From NCBI GenBank assembly GCA_043806415.1, contig JAZDHB010000064.1, positions 1-26,642 on the forward strand: a DNA stretch of 26,642 nucleotides, written 5' to 3'. The number at the start of each line of letters is the position of its first letter. Position 1 is the first letter of the stretch. Below are positions 5,877 to 14,027 of this stretch, one piece after another. Under the pieces are notes generated by a model. It saw only the letters and a list, made by a program, of their open reading frames with translations. It made no database searches and was not told where the DNA came from. Source of the DNA: CAIXYX01 sp043806415 (GTDB lineage Archaea; Micrarchaeota; Micrarchaeia; Anstonellales; Anstonellaceae). The position numbers and the translations under genes are program-made.

Positions 5877-7151
5877 CTATTCCTTATTCGTCGCCGCGCT
5901 CGCCGTTATGGGAGCCGCGGCGTTTTTCGCGGACAGCGCGGCGATGTTCTCCACGGCCACGCCGCCCGCTTCCATCACCATTTTCATCCTCGCGAGGCCC
6001 GTGACGATGTCTTCCTTGGAGGCCACGTAGCTCAACCGCAGGTGCTGCTCCTGATCGCCCGGATTGCGTTTTCCGAAATGCGTGTCCGAGAGCACGGCCA
6101 CCCCGTTCTGCAAAAGCAGCCGGCGAAGCCCGTCTGAATCCGCCAGCCCCAGATTGCGGACCGCTTTCGTCACGTTCGGGAACACGTAGAACGCGCCGTC
6201 GGGTACGAGGCATGTCACGCCCTCAATCTGGTTGAGCAAGCGCACGATCAGGTCCCGCCTCTCCCGGTAGGAAGCCACCATCTTCCGGGTCTCGTCATGC
6301 GGGCCGTCCAGCGCCTCTTTCATCGCGTATTGGGCCATGTGGTTGGGGCAACTCTCCATGTTGGTCATCCATCTGGCCATGTGGGGGGCCAGCACCGGGT
6401 TGGCCGCGAATCCCATCCGCCAGCCGGTCATGGCATACGACTTGGAGGCGCCGTCGGAAATGATGGTGCGCTCGTACATCCCCGGGATCGAGGCGATGCT
6501 CGCAAACTCCCGCTCGTAGACGATCTGGCAGTATATCTCGTCCGCATACACCCAGAAGTCGTGCTTTTTGGCCAAGGCCGCAACGGCCTCCAAATCTTCA
6601 GGCGTGAGCATCCCGCCGGTCGGATTGTGGGGATAATTGAGGATCAGCATCTTTGTCTTGGGCGTGATCCGTTTTTCCAATTCAGCGATCTCGAAGCTGA
6701 ATCCCTTCTTCTCGCTCAAGGGCAGGGCCACGGGCACGGCGCCGTTGGCGCGGATCTGCGATTCGTAGATGGGATAGCCCGGGTTCGGGTAGATCACTTC
6801 GTCGCCCGAGCCGAAGTCGGTGGTGCACAGGACGGCGAATCCGATGAACGGCTTAGCGCCGTTGGCGATGACCACGTGCTCCGGCTTCACGTCGATTTTG
6901 CGGGTCCGGGAAAGGTACTTCGCGACCGATTCGCGCACAGAGAGCAGGCCGGCCGAGTCCGTGTATCCTGTTTTTCCGTCGTTGATGGCCCGGATGGCCG
7001 CTTCCTTGATATGCCGGGGGGTGTCGAAGTCCGGCTGGCCGATGCAGAACGAGATGACGTCTTTTCCCTCTCGCTTGAGCTTGTTGACCTGCGCGAGCAC
7101 CTCAAAAGCCGTCTCGGTCCCCAATCCAAGCGTGCGTTTCGAAACATCCAT
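5877..7151 (-). CDS. Class I/II PLP aminotransferase (aspartate aminotransferase-like)
   Basis: A 424-residue fold-type I PLP enzyme. Visible hallmarks: the N-terminal GQPDFDTP, YTDSAGLLSVRESVA, the NYPHNPTGG motif with the Asn that contacts PLP, the ADEIYCQ Asp/Tyr pair, the Schiff-base lysine in SDGASKSYAMTGWRMGF, and the C-terminal Arg in LRLSYV that binds the substrate carboxylate. The tail after about residue 395 is Ala-rich (ENIAALSAKNAAAPITAS) and extends beyond the usual end by about 25 residues. A Shine-Dalgarno-like AGGTG lies five bases before ATG 7151. The transketolase gene follows closely, suggesting a bicistronic unit. Substrate is probably aspartate or an aromatic/branched amino acid; the sequence alone does not decide. 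Confidence 0.88.
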   Translation of the reverse strand: MDVSKRTLGLGTETAFEVLAQVNKLKREGKDVISFCIGQPDFDTPRHIKEAAIRAINDGKTGYTDSAGLLSVRESVAKYLSRTRKIDVKPEHVVIANGAKPFIGFAVLCTTDFGSGDEVIYPNPGYPIYESQIRANGAVPVALPLSEKKGFSFEIAELEKRITPKTKMLILNYPHNPTGGMLTPEDLEAVAALAKKHDFWVYADEIYCQIVYEREFASIASIPGMYERTIISDGASKSYAMTGWRMGFAANPVLAPHMARWMTNMESCPNHMAQYAMKEALDGPHDETRKMVASYRERRDLIVRLLNQIEGVTCLVPDGAFYVFPNVTKAVRNLGLADSDGLRRLLLQNGVAVLSDTHFGKRNPGDQEQHLRLSYVASKEDIVTGLARMKMVMEAGGVAVENIAALSAKNAAAPITASAATNKE

Positions 7152-7227
7152 CTTGACACCTTCGTCTCTTTGCGCAAGCCGCAGAAGATTATTGAAAATC
7201 GGTTACTTTACGTCAATTAACTAATGA

Positions 7228-7241
7228 AGATTAATTAATCT
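7228..7241. promoter_or_regulatory. 14-bp AT palindrome upstream of the aminotransferase gene
   Basis: AGATTAATTAATCT is a perfect palindrome in the 154-bp gap between TrpRS and the aminotransferase. It includes TATA-like TTAATTAA, from which a minus-strand transcript would start near 7208 and carry a leader with the AGGTG ribosome-binding site. It may be promoter, operator or chance in AT-rich DNA. Confidence 0.35.
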
Positions 7242-7305
7242 GCTGCATAAGCTGACAGAAACTGCCATCTCAAAGAACGAGCAGTCCGCCGGAAAACCGG
7301 CCCGT

Positions 7306-8442
7306 TCAATCCACGAAATCCGTTTCCCACATCTTGCTGGCCAGCTTCCCGTCGTGCGTGAATTTGTGCAGATGCTTGCCCGCGGCCTCGCGCTTCTTTA
7401 CGTGCGCGGCCAGGAATTCGTTGAGCCTGTCCACCAGCACCGCCTTGAGCTCGCCGGTGAGGAGCTTCCCGGCGCGATAATCATCATGCAGCGCCTTGAG
7501 CTTCTTATCATCTTCTTGGAAAAGGATGGAGAGCCACTGGTAGGCCACGTCCACGTCCGGGTTCCCGCCTTTTTTGCGGTGCTCTTCCACCGTGGCCTGC
7601 CCGCCGGAGAAGGCGTACTTCATCACCTTGTTGCGCACCGCCTTCGGCCCGTCGGAGAGCCAGATGGCGGTGTCGGCGTTCGACGAGCTCATCTTGCCGG
7701 CCATGCCCGTGAGCGGGGGGAGGAATTTGCTGTGGATGGCGGCGGTCTTCTCGTATCCGAGGCTCGGCGCGATGTCGCGCTGGATGCGCCAGTACGGATC
7801 CTGGTCGATGGCGGCCGGGACGAGGCACCGTTTCTTCTCGAAAAGCGTGGGCATGATCTGGTAAGCCGGATAGAAATTCAGTCCGATGTTGGTCTGCTCG
7901 TTGAATCCGAACACCGCCTTGGTGGTGGTAAAATTTATCTTGCGCGCCACCTTGAGCATGAGCGGATAGACGTTGCGCACGTATTCGCTGTCCTTGAAGA
8001 TGAAGGTCCGCTCCGGATCGAAGCCGACGGCCGCGATGTCCATGATGTTGTCCGCCGCGCTCTTCTGGATGCCTTCCCACGTGCTCTCTTTCTTGCATAC
8101 GAACTTCTCGTCGTCCGTGACCTCGATGTACAGGTTCACCTTGAAGCTCTCCTGCAGCCATTTGGTAAAGAGGAGCGGGATGAGATGCCCGATGTGCATG
8201 GGTCCGGACGGCCCCCGTCCGGTGTACATGAAGAACCCCTTCTTCGCCTCGTAATCATTGAGCGCCAAATCCATGTCCCGGTGCGAGAAGAAGAACTTGC
8301 GCCGCAGCATGACGTTGGACGAGCCGGCCAGGCCGGCCATCCTGCGCGAGAGCCCCTCGTCGATTTTTTTGGTGCCGAACTCGGCCACCAGCTTGTCGTA
8401 ATCGACCTCGCCGCTCACTTCCCATGGGGTGACCTCTGCCAT
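7306..8442 (-). CDS. trpS: Tryptophanyl-tRNA synthetase (archaeal type)
   Basis: Charges tRNA-Trp with tryptophan in the cytoplasm. The product (about 378 residues) follows the archaeal/eukaryal TrpRS pattern closely: VTPWEVSGEVDYDKL near the N terminus, RRKFFFSHRD, the HIGH element in TGRGPSGPMHIGHL (about 83-86), VTDDEKF, FGFNEQTNIG, AAIDQDPYWRIQRD and the KMSKS element KMSSS (about 250-254). The start was set at ATG 8442 (MAEVTPW...) because a minus-strand TATA box TTTTTAAT (8472-8465) is centred 26 bp upstream; ATG 8457 lies too close to that box. It is divergent from the voltage-sensor-like gene. Its substrate tRNA gene is in the same window (2340-2502). Confidence 0.95.
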   Translation of the reverse strand: MAEVTPWEVSGEVDYDKLVAEFGTKKIDEGLSRRMAGLAGSSNVMLRRKFFFSHRDMDLALNDYEAKKGFFMYTGRGPSGPMHIGHLIPLLFTKWLQESFKVNLYIEVTDDEKFVCKKESTWEGIQKSAADNIMDIAAVGFDPERTFIFKDSEYVRNVYPLMLKVARKINFTTTKAVFGFNEQTNIGLNFYPAYQIMPTLFEKKRCLVPAAIDQDPYWRIQRDIAPSLGYEKTAAIHSKFLPPLTGMAGKMSSSNADTAIWLSDGPKAVRNKVMKYAFSGGQATVEEHRKKGGNPDVDVAYQWLSILFQEDDKKLKALHDDYRAGKLLTGELKAVLVDRLNEFLAAHVKKREAAGKHLHKFTHDGKLASKMWETDFVD

Positions 8443-8464
8443 ACCCCGCATTTCCATTCAATCC

Positions 8465-8472
8465 ATTAAAAA
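8465..8472 (-). promoter_or_regulatory. TATA box for trpS
   Basis: TTTTTAAT on the minus strand, centred 26 bp before ATG 8442, predicting a leaderless or nearly leaderless transcript. Confidence 0.5.
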
Positions 8473-8582
8473 GGCGACGGAGGCGGAAAAAGCAGCAGAG
8501 GCGAAAATCCGAAAGCCAGTCGTTTTTCCGGAAGTCAGGCCGGCGCGGTCCACGGCGTTGTTCCAGGCGCCGCCAACCCCCG

Positions 8583-8595
8583 TATATTTATTAAG
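8583..8595 (+). promoter_or_regulatory. TATA box for the voltage-sensor-like gene
   Basis: TATATTTATTAAG is centred about 28 bp before GTG 8616, so transcription would begin at or beside the start codon. Confidence 0.55.
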
Positions 8596-8615
8596 TTTGA
8601 TTGCGGCTTGTAGGC

Positions 8616-9347
8616 GTGGCGAACAAGGGAAAGAAACAGAAGACGAACCGGCTCATTCGGCGTTCGATGCCGGGCCCATCCGCGCCCGGCCGCCCGGCCC
8701 GCTCCAAGATCAAATCCGGCGTGCGTCCCCGGCGCAAGCCCGTCCATCCTCCCGAAGAGATGGGCAATCCGCTCGCTGTCCGGTTCCCCGACGGTTTCCT
8801 TTCGGCCGAGCAGGCCGGGCGCCTCCTGTCCATCAAGCGCTCGCAGGAGCGCATGTGGTCCTGGACGCTCGCTCTCTCCATCGTCGTCTTCTTCCTCATC
8901 TCCGTCATCAGCATCGGCGCCTACCTGGGCTGGGGCGGACCGCTCTCGCCCCGGACGGAAGCCATCCTCGAGCAGGCCGATCTGATGGCCATCGCGGTGT
9001 TCGCGCTCGAATTCTCGGCCCAATACCGAAAGGCCGAGAACAAGGCCCTCTTCTTCAAGAAGAACTGGCTGGGCATCCTCGCCATCCTGCCCATGGGCCT
9101 TTTCCTGCGCGCCGCCAGCGTGGCCGAAGGCATCGGCCTCGTCCGTTCGCTCCAAGCCATCGTCAAGCTCGAGAAATTCGAGCTGGTGCTTCCCACCCTC
9201 GAATTTTCCAAGACCGCGCGCGTGGCCATCCCGACCTCGCTCGTATCCAATTCGATGCTCTGGGTGCAGAACGGGCTGGCCCATTTTAGCGTCATCACCG
9301 ATTTCATCGGGCTGGTGTTCGATTCCGCGCGCCGCATCCTGCGCTAG
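8616..9347 (+). CDS. Voltage-sensor-like membrane protein without a pore domain
   Basis: About 243 residues. The first 45 residues are very basic and Pro/Gly-rich (GKKQKTNRLIRRS, PGRPARSKIKSGVRPRRKP) and may bind nucleic acid or anionic lipid. A hydrophobic segment (about 80-105) is followed by EQADLMAIAVFALEFSAQYR and a block containing FFKKNWLGILAILPMGLFLR, the S2-S3 pattern of ion-channel voltage-sensor domains, including the acidic-residue and FxxxxW...D/LAILP layout. The expected S4 (LVRSLQAIVKLEKFE) has few regularly spaced arginines. No S5-P-S6 pore or TVGYG filter follows. GTG 8616 was chosen over TTG 8601 from TATA spacing. Function unknown; the voltage-sensor relation is based on pattern only. 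Confidence 0.6.
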   Translation: MANKGKKQKTNRLIRRSMPGPSAPGRPARSKIKSGVRPRRKPVHPPEEMGNPLAVRFPDGFLSAEQAGRLLSIKRSQERMWSWTLALSIVVFFLISVISIGAYLGWGGPLSPRTEAILEQADLMAIAVFALEFSAQYRKAENKALFFKKNWLGILAILPMGLFLRAASVAEGIGLVRSLQAIVKLEKFELVLPTLEFSKTARVAIPTSLVSNSMLWVQNGLAHFSVITDFIGLVFDSARRILR

Positions 9348-9381
9348 GCGATTAAGAAGCGATTTAATTCCGGCTCGATCA

Positions 9382-9432
9382 TTTTTTTCTGCGAAGCGAT
9401 TTTTGCAGTCTTCGTCGATTTTTTTCTTTTTT
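9382..9432 (+). terminator. T-tract terminator region
   Basis: Several oligo-T runs (ATTTTTTTCTG, GATTTTTGC, GATTTTTTTCTTTTTTGCC) follow the end of the voltage-sensor-like gene on its coding strand. Archaeal polymerases terminate at such U-runs. The opposite-strand Hjc gene ends just beyond. Confidence 0.5.
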
Positions 9433-9440
9433 GCCCTCGT

Positions 9441-9839
9441 TCATCCGTTCCCGACGAAAAGCTCATCGAACAGCACCCCGAACTTGCGCGCCTCTTTGAG
9501 CGTGATCGAATAGGATTTCCCCAGCTCGCGCAGGTGCTCGGGGCGGATGAACCTCCATTCTCCGCCCTGCAGCCTCCAGGCGACGTAGGTGGTGATCCCG
9601 CTCACGTCCTGCCAGGCCTTGAGCTGCTCCACCTGCTCCTTGCGCAATTGCAGCGACGTGTCGTTGATGGCCTTGCATTCGAATCCCATCTGGGCGGTGC
9701 GCCTAAAAGCCAGGATGTCCGGGCACGGGCTTCCCACCCCGGAGCCGGCCGCCCGGATGACGAGGAATCCCTTCTCTTGCATTTTTTTCATCAGCTCGTG
9801 CTCGGCGCGCGAGCCCTTGTTGTAGGTGCCGAAGACCAT
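9441..9839 (-). CDS. hjc: Archaeal Holliday junction resolvase Hjc
   Basis: Cleaves four-way DNA junctions during recombination and fork repair. The 132-residue protein has the complete nuclease core of the family: KGSRAEHELMKKM with Glu13, GFLVIRAAGSG, PDILAF with Asp41, and the ExK motif FECKA with Glu54 and Lys56. Length is normal for Hjc. A minus-strand TATA box TTTATAAG (9868-9861) lies 26 bp upstream of ATG 9839, so the transcript is probably leaderless. A single-gene unit, convergent with the voltage-sensor-like gene and divergent from the CBS-domain gene. Confidence 0.92.
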   Translation of the reverse strand: MVFGTYNKGSRAEHELMKKMQEKGFLVIRAAGSGVGSPCPDILAFRRTAQMGFECKAINDTSLQLRKEQVEQLKAWQDVSGITTYVAWRLQGGEWRFIRPEHLRELGKSYSITLKEARKFGVLFDELFVGNG

Positions 9840-9860
9840 GCACAGGGAAAGCAGGCGCGC

Positions 9861-9870
9861 CTTATAAACA
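9861..9870 (-). promoter_or_regulatory. TATA box for hjc
   Basis: TGTTTATAAG on the minus strand, centred 26 bp before the start codon. Confidence 0.6.
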
Positions 9871-10067
9871 ATTCGAGGAAAACGGGCCGGAGGCTCAACG
9901 AGCCAAAGAGTCGCGGCAAACGAGATCGAAAGGCCACGGATGCCAAGGCCGGGCGAGCGGGCGCCCCGTCTTTTTTTGTCCGGGCTCTTGCCGCCCTGTC
10001 CTCTTCTTTTTCGCCAGGACCCTCAGCCGCTCTGCTCCCTGTTTTTCCCCGTCGGCATGGTGTTTGG

Positions 10068-10077
10068 TTAATAAGGT
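10068..10077 (+). promoter_or_regulatory. TATA box for the CBS-domain gene
   Basis: GTTAATAAGG, centred about 26 bp before ATG 10098; again consistent with a leaderless transcript. Confidence 0.55.
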
Positions 10078-10097
10078 TTCTCCCGCCTACTTTTTAC

Positions 10098-10667
10098 ATG
10101 AGCTTCGACCTGCGTTCCCTGATGAAATTCAACGTCAAAGTGGGCCAGTGCATGACCGTGGGCGTGCTCACCCTTCCGGATTCCGCCTCGGTGCGCGAAG
10201 CGGCCGTCCTCCTCAAGAAATCCCGCGTGGGCTCGGTCATCGTCATCGAGAAGGGCAAGGCGATCGGCATCCTCACCGAGCGGGACATCGCCTACAAGGT
10301 GGTGGCCGCGGGCAAGGATCCGGCCAAATGCATGCTCAAATCCGTCATGTCCAAGCCCCTGAAAGTCATCTCGGCCGACCAGAAGATCGAGGATGCCGCC
10401 CTCGCGCTCAAGGACAACAAGGTCAAGCGCCTGCCGGTGGTGGACAAGAAGGGCCAGCTCGTGGGCATCGTGTCCGAGGGCGACCTCCTGCGCGCGTATC
10501 CGGGCATGGTGGACGTCATGGCCGCGAACGCGGAGATGGGGCCTTTCAACCGGGAGCAGCACACCTATTCGGGCGTGTGCGAGAAATGCGGGCTCCATTC
10601 CGACCTGCTCAAGCTGGACGAGGGCAAGCTCACCTGCGAAGATTGCATGGAAGAGGAAGAAGTCTGA
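10098..10667 (+). CDS. Tandem CBS-domain protein with C-terminal zinc ribbon
   Basis: A 189-residue protein. Two CBS motifs form one Bateman module: residues about 14-72 (VGQCMTVGVLTLP ... SVIVIEKGKAIGILTERDIA) and about 80-138 (KSVMSKPLKVISAD ... RLPVVDKKGQLVGIVSEGDLL). It is followed by a C-x2-C ... C-x2-C zinc ribbon (C161, C164, C180, C183) and an acidic end (MEEEEV). CBS modules bind adenosyl nucleotides or SAM as energy or metabolite sensors; a zinc ribbon suggests contact with nucleic acid or a partner protein. ATG 10098 fits the TATA box. The squalene/phytoene synthase gene follows after 57 bp, so co-transcription is possible, but no partner is proven. Confidence 0.88.
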   Translation: MSFDLRSLMKFNVKVGQCMTVGVLTLPDSASVREAAVLLKKSRVGSVIVIEKGKAIGILTERDIAYKVVAAGKDPAKCMLKSVMSKPLKVISADQKIEDAALALKDNKVKRLPVVDKKGQLVGIVSEGDLLRAYPGMVDVMAANAEMGPFNREQHTYSGVCEKCGLHSDLLKLDEGKLTCEDCMEEEEV

Positions 10668-10724
10668 GGGCGCCTGCGGGCCGGCGCGGAATCCATCATC
10701 CGCTTAGATGAAAAAAATTGAAAA

Positions 10725-11819
10725 ATGAATGAAAAATCACCTCAGGTCGATCGATTGGATGATTCTCAAACCTGCTGGGACATTCTGCCGGGCGTCTCGC
10801 GCAGCTTCTCGTTGTGCATCAAGCTCCTGCCCAAGCCGCTTGATCAGCAGATGATGGTCTCCTACCTCCTCTATCGGGCCTTGGACACCATCGAGGATTC
10901 CTCGGCCTCCGTCTCCAAGAAGCGCCTCATGTTCCGCCGCTTCCTGCGCCTCCTCTCCCGCCGCCGCTACGATTCCGGGGCCACCTGCGCCTGCCGGGAC
11001 GGGATGCTCGCCTCGCTCGACTGCACCTACGAGCAGACGCTGCTCTCCAACCTCGAATCCGTGATGCGCGTGTTCCACTCCCAGCCGACCGGCGTGCGCC
11101 GGGCGATCCGGCACTGGGGACAGGTCATGGCCAAGGGCATGTACGAATTCCAGAAAAAGCGCATCAAGACCTTCCGCGACCAGGACCGGTACAGCTATTA
11201 CGTGGCCGGCGTGGTGGGCTACCTCTTCAACGACCTGCTCTACCACAACCAGATCATCACCGACGACGTGCGCCGGCGCCTGAGGCGTCACGCGCGCCGC
11301 TTCGGCCAGGCCCTGCAGAAGGTCAACATCCTGCGCGACGTGGCCCATGACGTCCCGTCGGGGCGCTACTACTGGCCGCAGGCGCTCCTGCTCAAGTACC
11401 GGCTCAACTATGACGGCCTGTGCAAGGCCGAGAACCGCGCGGCGGCGATGAAGGTGCTGCGCGCCGAGATCAAGAACGCGCTGGCCTACCTCTATTCGGG
11501 CATGCAGTACGTGCTCGCCCTGCCGCGCGACGCCCTCCAGGTGCGCATGTTCTGCCTCATCCCGCTATTCATGGCCATCGAATCCTACATCAAGTGCATC
11601 GACAACCACGAGGTGTTCCTCGACGAGAAGACGGTCAAGATATCCCGCATCAAGGTGCAGGAGATCGTCGCCAAATCCGGCCTGTGGGGCACGTCGAACG
11701 AGAAGCTCGTGAGCTGGTTCATGCATTCCATGGCCCGCGCGGACCCGCTGCTGGCCAAATCCCATTATTCGCGCGAGCTGATGGGGATGCGCGTCGCCCC
11801 CGCCCCGAGCAAGCGTTGA
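10725..11819 (+). CDS. Squalene/phytoene synthase family prenyltransferase
   Basis: Joins two prenyl diphosphates head to head to form a C30 or C40 isoprenoid. The 364-residue protein has VSRSFSL (about 24-30) and both aspartate-rich magnesium sites: DTIED (54-58, in LLYRALDTIEDS) and DVAHD (205-209, in QKVNILRDVAHD). VSRSF and RALDTIED look more like squalene than phytoene synthases. No C-terminal membrane anchor is visible. The last 100 residues (after about 260) lack an obvious counterpart among short bacterial enzymes. No TATA box stands at leaderless distance, so it may be read from the CBS-gene promoter. Product (squalene, dehydrosqualene or phytoene) cannot be decided from sequence alone. 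Confidence 0.85.
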   Translation: MNEKSPQVDRLDDSQTCWDILPGVSRSFSLCIKLLPKPLDQQMMVSYLLYRALDTIEDSSASVSKKRLMFRRFLRLLSRRRYDSGATCACRDGMLASLDCTYEQTLLSNLESVMRVFHSQPTGVRRAIRHWGQVMAKGMYEFQKKRIKTFRDQDRYSYYVAGVVGYLFNDLLYHNQIITDDVRRRLRRHARRFGQALQKVNILRDVAHDVPSGRYYWPQALLLKYRLNYDGLCKAENRAAAMKVLRAEIKNALAYLYSGMQYVLALPRDALQVRMFCLIPLFMAIESYIKCIDNHEVFLDEKTVKISRIKVQEIVAKSGLWGTSNEKLVSWFMHSMARADPLLAKSHYSRELMGMRVAPAPSKR

Positions 11820-11839
11820 TCCGCTTCCCCACTCCATAC

Positions 11840-11847
11840 CTTTTTTT
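11840..11847 (+). terminator. T-tract after the squalene/phytoene synthase gene
   Basis: A run of T (CCTTTTTTTGG) about 20 bp after the stop codon, suitable for U-run termination in archaea; no hairpin is needed or seen. Confidence 0.4.
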
Positions 11848-11887
11848 GGTCGCCCCGTATTTTCAAAAGGTCCGTCCCATACCGTCG

Positions 11888-11899
11888 CCTATTTATTTG
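11888..11899 (+). promoter_or_regulatory. TATA-like box for pgi
   Basis: CCTATTTATTTG is centred 26 bp before GTG 11920, the spacing seen for other leaderless genes in the window. Confidence 0.5.
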
Positions 11900-11919
11900 C
11901 ACCCGTTTTTATCCTGACG

Positions 11920-13230
11920 GTGCATCATATGAAAACCATCTCTTTCGACTGTTCCGCCGCCGGCTTCTCCGAGGATGAAATCGAATCCGTTGCCCGCCGC
12001 CTCCTTCCCTACATGGCCGACCTGGACATCGTCCTCAAGACCGGGAACTGGTCGCATCCGGCCGCTTCCATCCTGCTTCCGTCCAGCGACGAGTTCGCCA
12101 ACCAGTCCTTGGCGCTCGTAAAATCCTTGCCCAAGCCCTCCATCATCGTCGTGGTCGGCATCGGCGGTTCCTCCTTGGGCGCGCTGGCCGTCTCGCAGGC
12201 GGTCCTGGGCACCCATCACAACCTCCTCTCAAAGCCCCAAATCCTCTTCGCGGACAGCCCGGACGCGCCGTCCGTCCATTCCATCATCGAGATCGCCCGC
12301 AGCCACCTCAAGTCCGGCGGCCACGTCGTCCTCAATGTCATATCCAAATCCGGCACCACGCTCGAGACGATCGCGAATTTCTCGGCCATCTGCTCGGCCC
12401 TCCTCAAGGGGAAGAAAGACCACGTGCACGTGGTGGCCACCTCGGATGCGGGCTCGGCGCTGGAACGCTGGGCCCGGGCGAATGTCCATCCCACCCTACC
12501 CATCCCCAAGATGGTGGGCGGCCGCTTCTCCGTCTTCTCCAACGTCGCTCTCTTCCCGCTCGCGCTCGCGGGCGTCGACATCCGCGCCCTCCTCTCCGGC
12601 GCCAAGCGGATGCGCGCGCAATGCCTTTCCAAAAAAATCGGCCATAATCCGGCCATGTGCATGGCTGCCATCCTCTACCTGCACCACCAGACCGGCCGGC
12701 GCATCCACGACCATTTCTTTTTCTCGAGCGACCTGGCGGGCCTGGGCCTCTGGGGCCGGCAGCTGCAGGCCGAGAGCATCGGCAAGGGAGAGCATCTGGA
12801 CGGTTCGCCGGCCCGCGTCGGCCTGACGCCGACCGTGTCCATCGGCTCCACCGACCTGCATTCCATGGCCCAGCTCTACTTGGCCGGCCCCTCTGACAAA
12901 TTCTTCAGGCTCCTGGCCGTGAGAAAAGCCTCGCACGACATCTCGCTTCCCAGGGACGGGATGCTCGATTCCCTCGCCCCGTCCGCTTCCGGCCGGACGC
13001 TCTCGTCCATCCTCTCGGCCATCTACGGCGCCGTGGGCGCCACCTGGCGGGCCAAATCCATCCCGCTCGTTTCGGTGGGCCTGCCCGACCTCTCGGCCGA
13101 ATCCGTGGGCATGCTCATGCAGGAGGAGATGATGGAGGCGATTTTCCTCGCCAAGCTCCTCGAGGTCAACGCCTTCGACCAGCCGGCGGTGGAACTGTAC
13201 AAGAAAGAATTGAGGAAGCTCCTTTCCTGA
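11920..13230 (+). CDS. pgi: Glucose-6-phosphate isomerase (PGI superfamily)
   Basis: Interconverts glucose-6-phosphate and fructose-6-phosphate. The 436-residue protein has the sugar-isomerase signatures in order: VVVGIGGSSLGA, NVISKSGTTLET, GGRFSVFSNVALFPLALAG (PGI signature), LWGRQLQAESIGKG with the catalytic Glu, and NAFDQPAVELYKK near the C terminus. It belongs to the bacterial/eukaryal-type SIS fold, not the cupin PGI of many Euryarchaeota, and is shorter than the E. coli enzyme. Start: GTG 11920 fits TATA spacing; ATG 11929 has GGTG six bases upstream and is a real alternative. It would feed fructose-6-phosphate to the transketolase/transaldolase cluster that begins 1.3 kb downstream. 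Confidence 0.93.
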   Translation: MHHMKTISFDCSAAGFSEDEIESVARRLLPYMADLDIVLKTGNWSHPAASILLPSSDEFANQSLALVKSLPKPSIIVVVGIGGSSLGALAVSQAVLGTHHNLLSKPQILFADSPDAPSVHSIIEIARSHLKSGGHVVLNVISKSGTTLETIANFSAICSALLKGKKDHVHVVATSDAGSALERWARANVHPTLPIPKMVGGRFSVFSNVALFPLALAGVDIRALLSGAKRMRAQCLSKKIGHNPAMCMAAILYLHHQTGRRIHDHFFFSSDLAGLGLWGRQLQAESIGKGEHLDGSPARVGLTPTVSIGSTDLHSMAQLYLAGPSDKFFRLLAVRKASHDISLPRDGMLDSLAPSASGRTLSSILSAIYGAVGATWRAKSIPLVSVGLPDLSAESVGMLMQEEMMEAIFLAKLLEVNAFDQPAVELYKKELRKLLS

Positions 13231-13247
13231 AGGCCTGTCGGGCCCGT

Positions 13248-13265
13248 CCGGCATTTTTTTGCCGG
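13248..13265. terminator. Hairpin between convergent genes
   Basis: CCGGCA and TGCCGG flank an oligo-T loop, 18 bp after the pgi stop and about 50 bp before the end of the convergent hypothetical gene. The T-run is in the loop, so it may act as a U-tract stop for pgi rather than a classical hairpin. Confidence 0.35.
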
Positions 13266-13315
13266 TCCGTGCCCGGGTCCGCTTTCACGAGCCGGCTGTT
13301 CTAGCGCACCGCTCC

Positions 13316-14017
13316 TCATCCATCCCGCGCCGACTCCTTCCAGTTGCGCGAATCCGACACGCGCATCTTGTCTGCGGCCGTCACGAACACATAATCCCTG
13401 TCGTCGAACCTCGTCCCTTTGAGCGGATGCTCTGCGAATATGCTGTCGATGAACAGGTATTCGCTGTATTCCCCGCGCGGGGAGGTGCGCGCCTCGAGCG
13501 CGATCCCTTTGTACACGAACCCCACTTTCTCGTTCCGGAGTTCGGCCATCGGCTCGATCAGGTCAAAGCCTCCCGGTCCTAATGGGTCTGTGCTGGCGAT
13601 TCCGCCGGGCGCATCCGGCATCCCGTGCTTTGCGCGTGCGGATGCGTCGGAGGCGCGCCCCCGGTCAGATCGATCCGTGGCGTCTGTTTCCGTCGCGTCC
13701 GCGGGACGCGAAGTTGCGGGAGTGTTTGCAGTTTTCTTCCCCGTGCCATTGACGGGAGCCGGCTGCCCGTCCATCCTGCCATTCTCAAAGGCCGAATGCC
13801 TGCCAAACTGCTTGTCCGCCCTGGCCTTTATATCCTCCCAGCCTGGCCATTCGCTCGGGTCCTCCATCCGCTTGGGGCGGGGCCGTTGCCCGCTTCCCGC
13901 ATGTCCATCCACCCCGGCATTTTTTTGATTCGCCTGGGTCTTCGTCTGTCCATCTGCCGGGCTCTCCGTATGCCCGTTCATCGGGGTCTTTGTTTGCGTC
14001 ACCGTAACCATACTCAT
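13316..14017 (-). CDS. Hypothetical protein with long low-complexity N terminus
   Basis: About 233 residues, not recognised. Residues 1-150 are hydrophilic and of low complexity (T, D, A, G, K, R, P), with no membrane segment, and are probably disordered. The last 75 residues look folded (VGFVYKGIALEARTSPRGEYSEYLFIDSIFAEHPLKG before TRFDDRDYVFVTAADKMRV). ATG 14017 is chosen because a strong Shine-Dalgarno TGAGGTGG (14030-14023) sits five bases upstream; GTG 14026 lies inside that site. The gene begins 10 bp after the HTH gene stop, so the two form an operon. No transport or enzymatic motif is seen. Confidence 0.7.
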   Translation of the reverse strand: MSMVTVTQTKTPMNGHTESPADGQTKTQANQKNAGVDGHAGSGQRPRPKRMEDPSEWPGWEDIKARADKQFGRHSAFENGRMDGQPAPVNGTGKKTANTPATSRPADATETDATDRSDRGRASDASARAKHGMPDAPGGIASTDPLGPGGFDLIEPMAELRNEKVGFVYKGIALEARTSPRGEYSEYLFIDSIFAEHPLKGTRFDDRDYVFVTAADKMRVSDSRNWKESARDG

Positions 14018-14027
14018 GTCTTCCACC

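Noticed and set aside
4416..6137. 573-codon open frame on the plus strand over transketolase and aminotransferase
   Set aside because: It spans two real genes on the other strand, has shadow-type composition (RHVDLA-rich) and no family motif.
7288..7301. GCCGG-AAAA-CCGGC hairpin as terminator of trpS
   Set aside because: It lies just past the stop but has no T-run on the coding strand, so termination there is not supported.
7354..8469. 371-codon plus-strand frame opposite TrpRS
   Set aside because: TrpRS on the minus strand is unmistakable, and the opposing product shows no domain.
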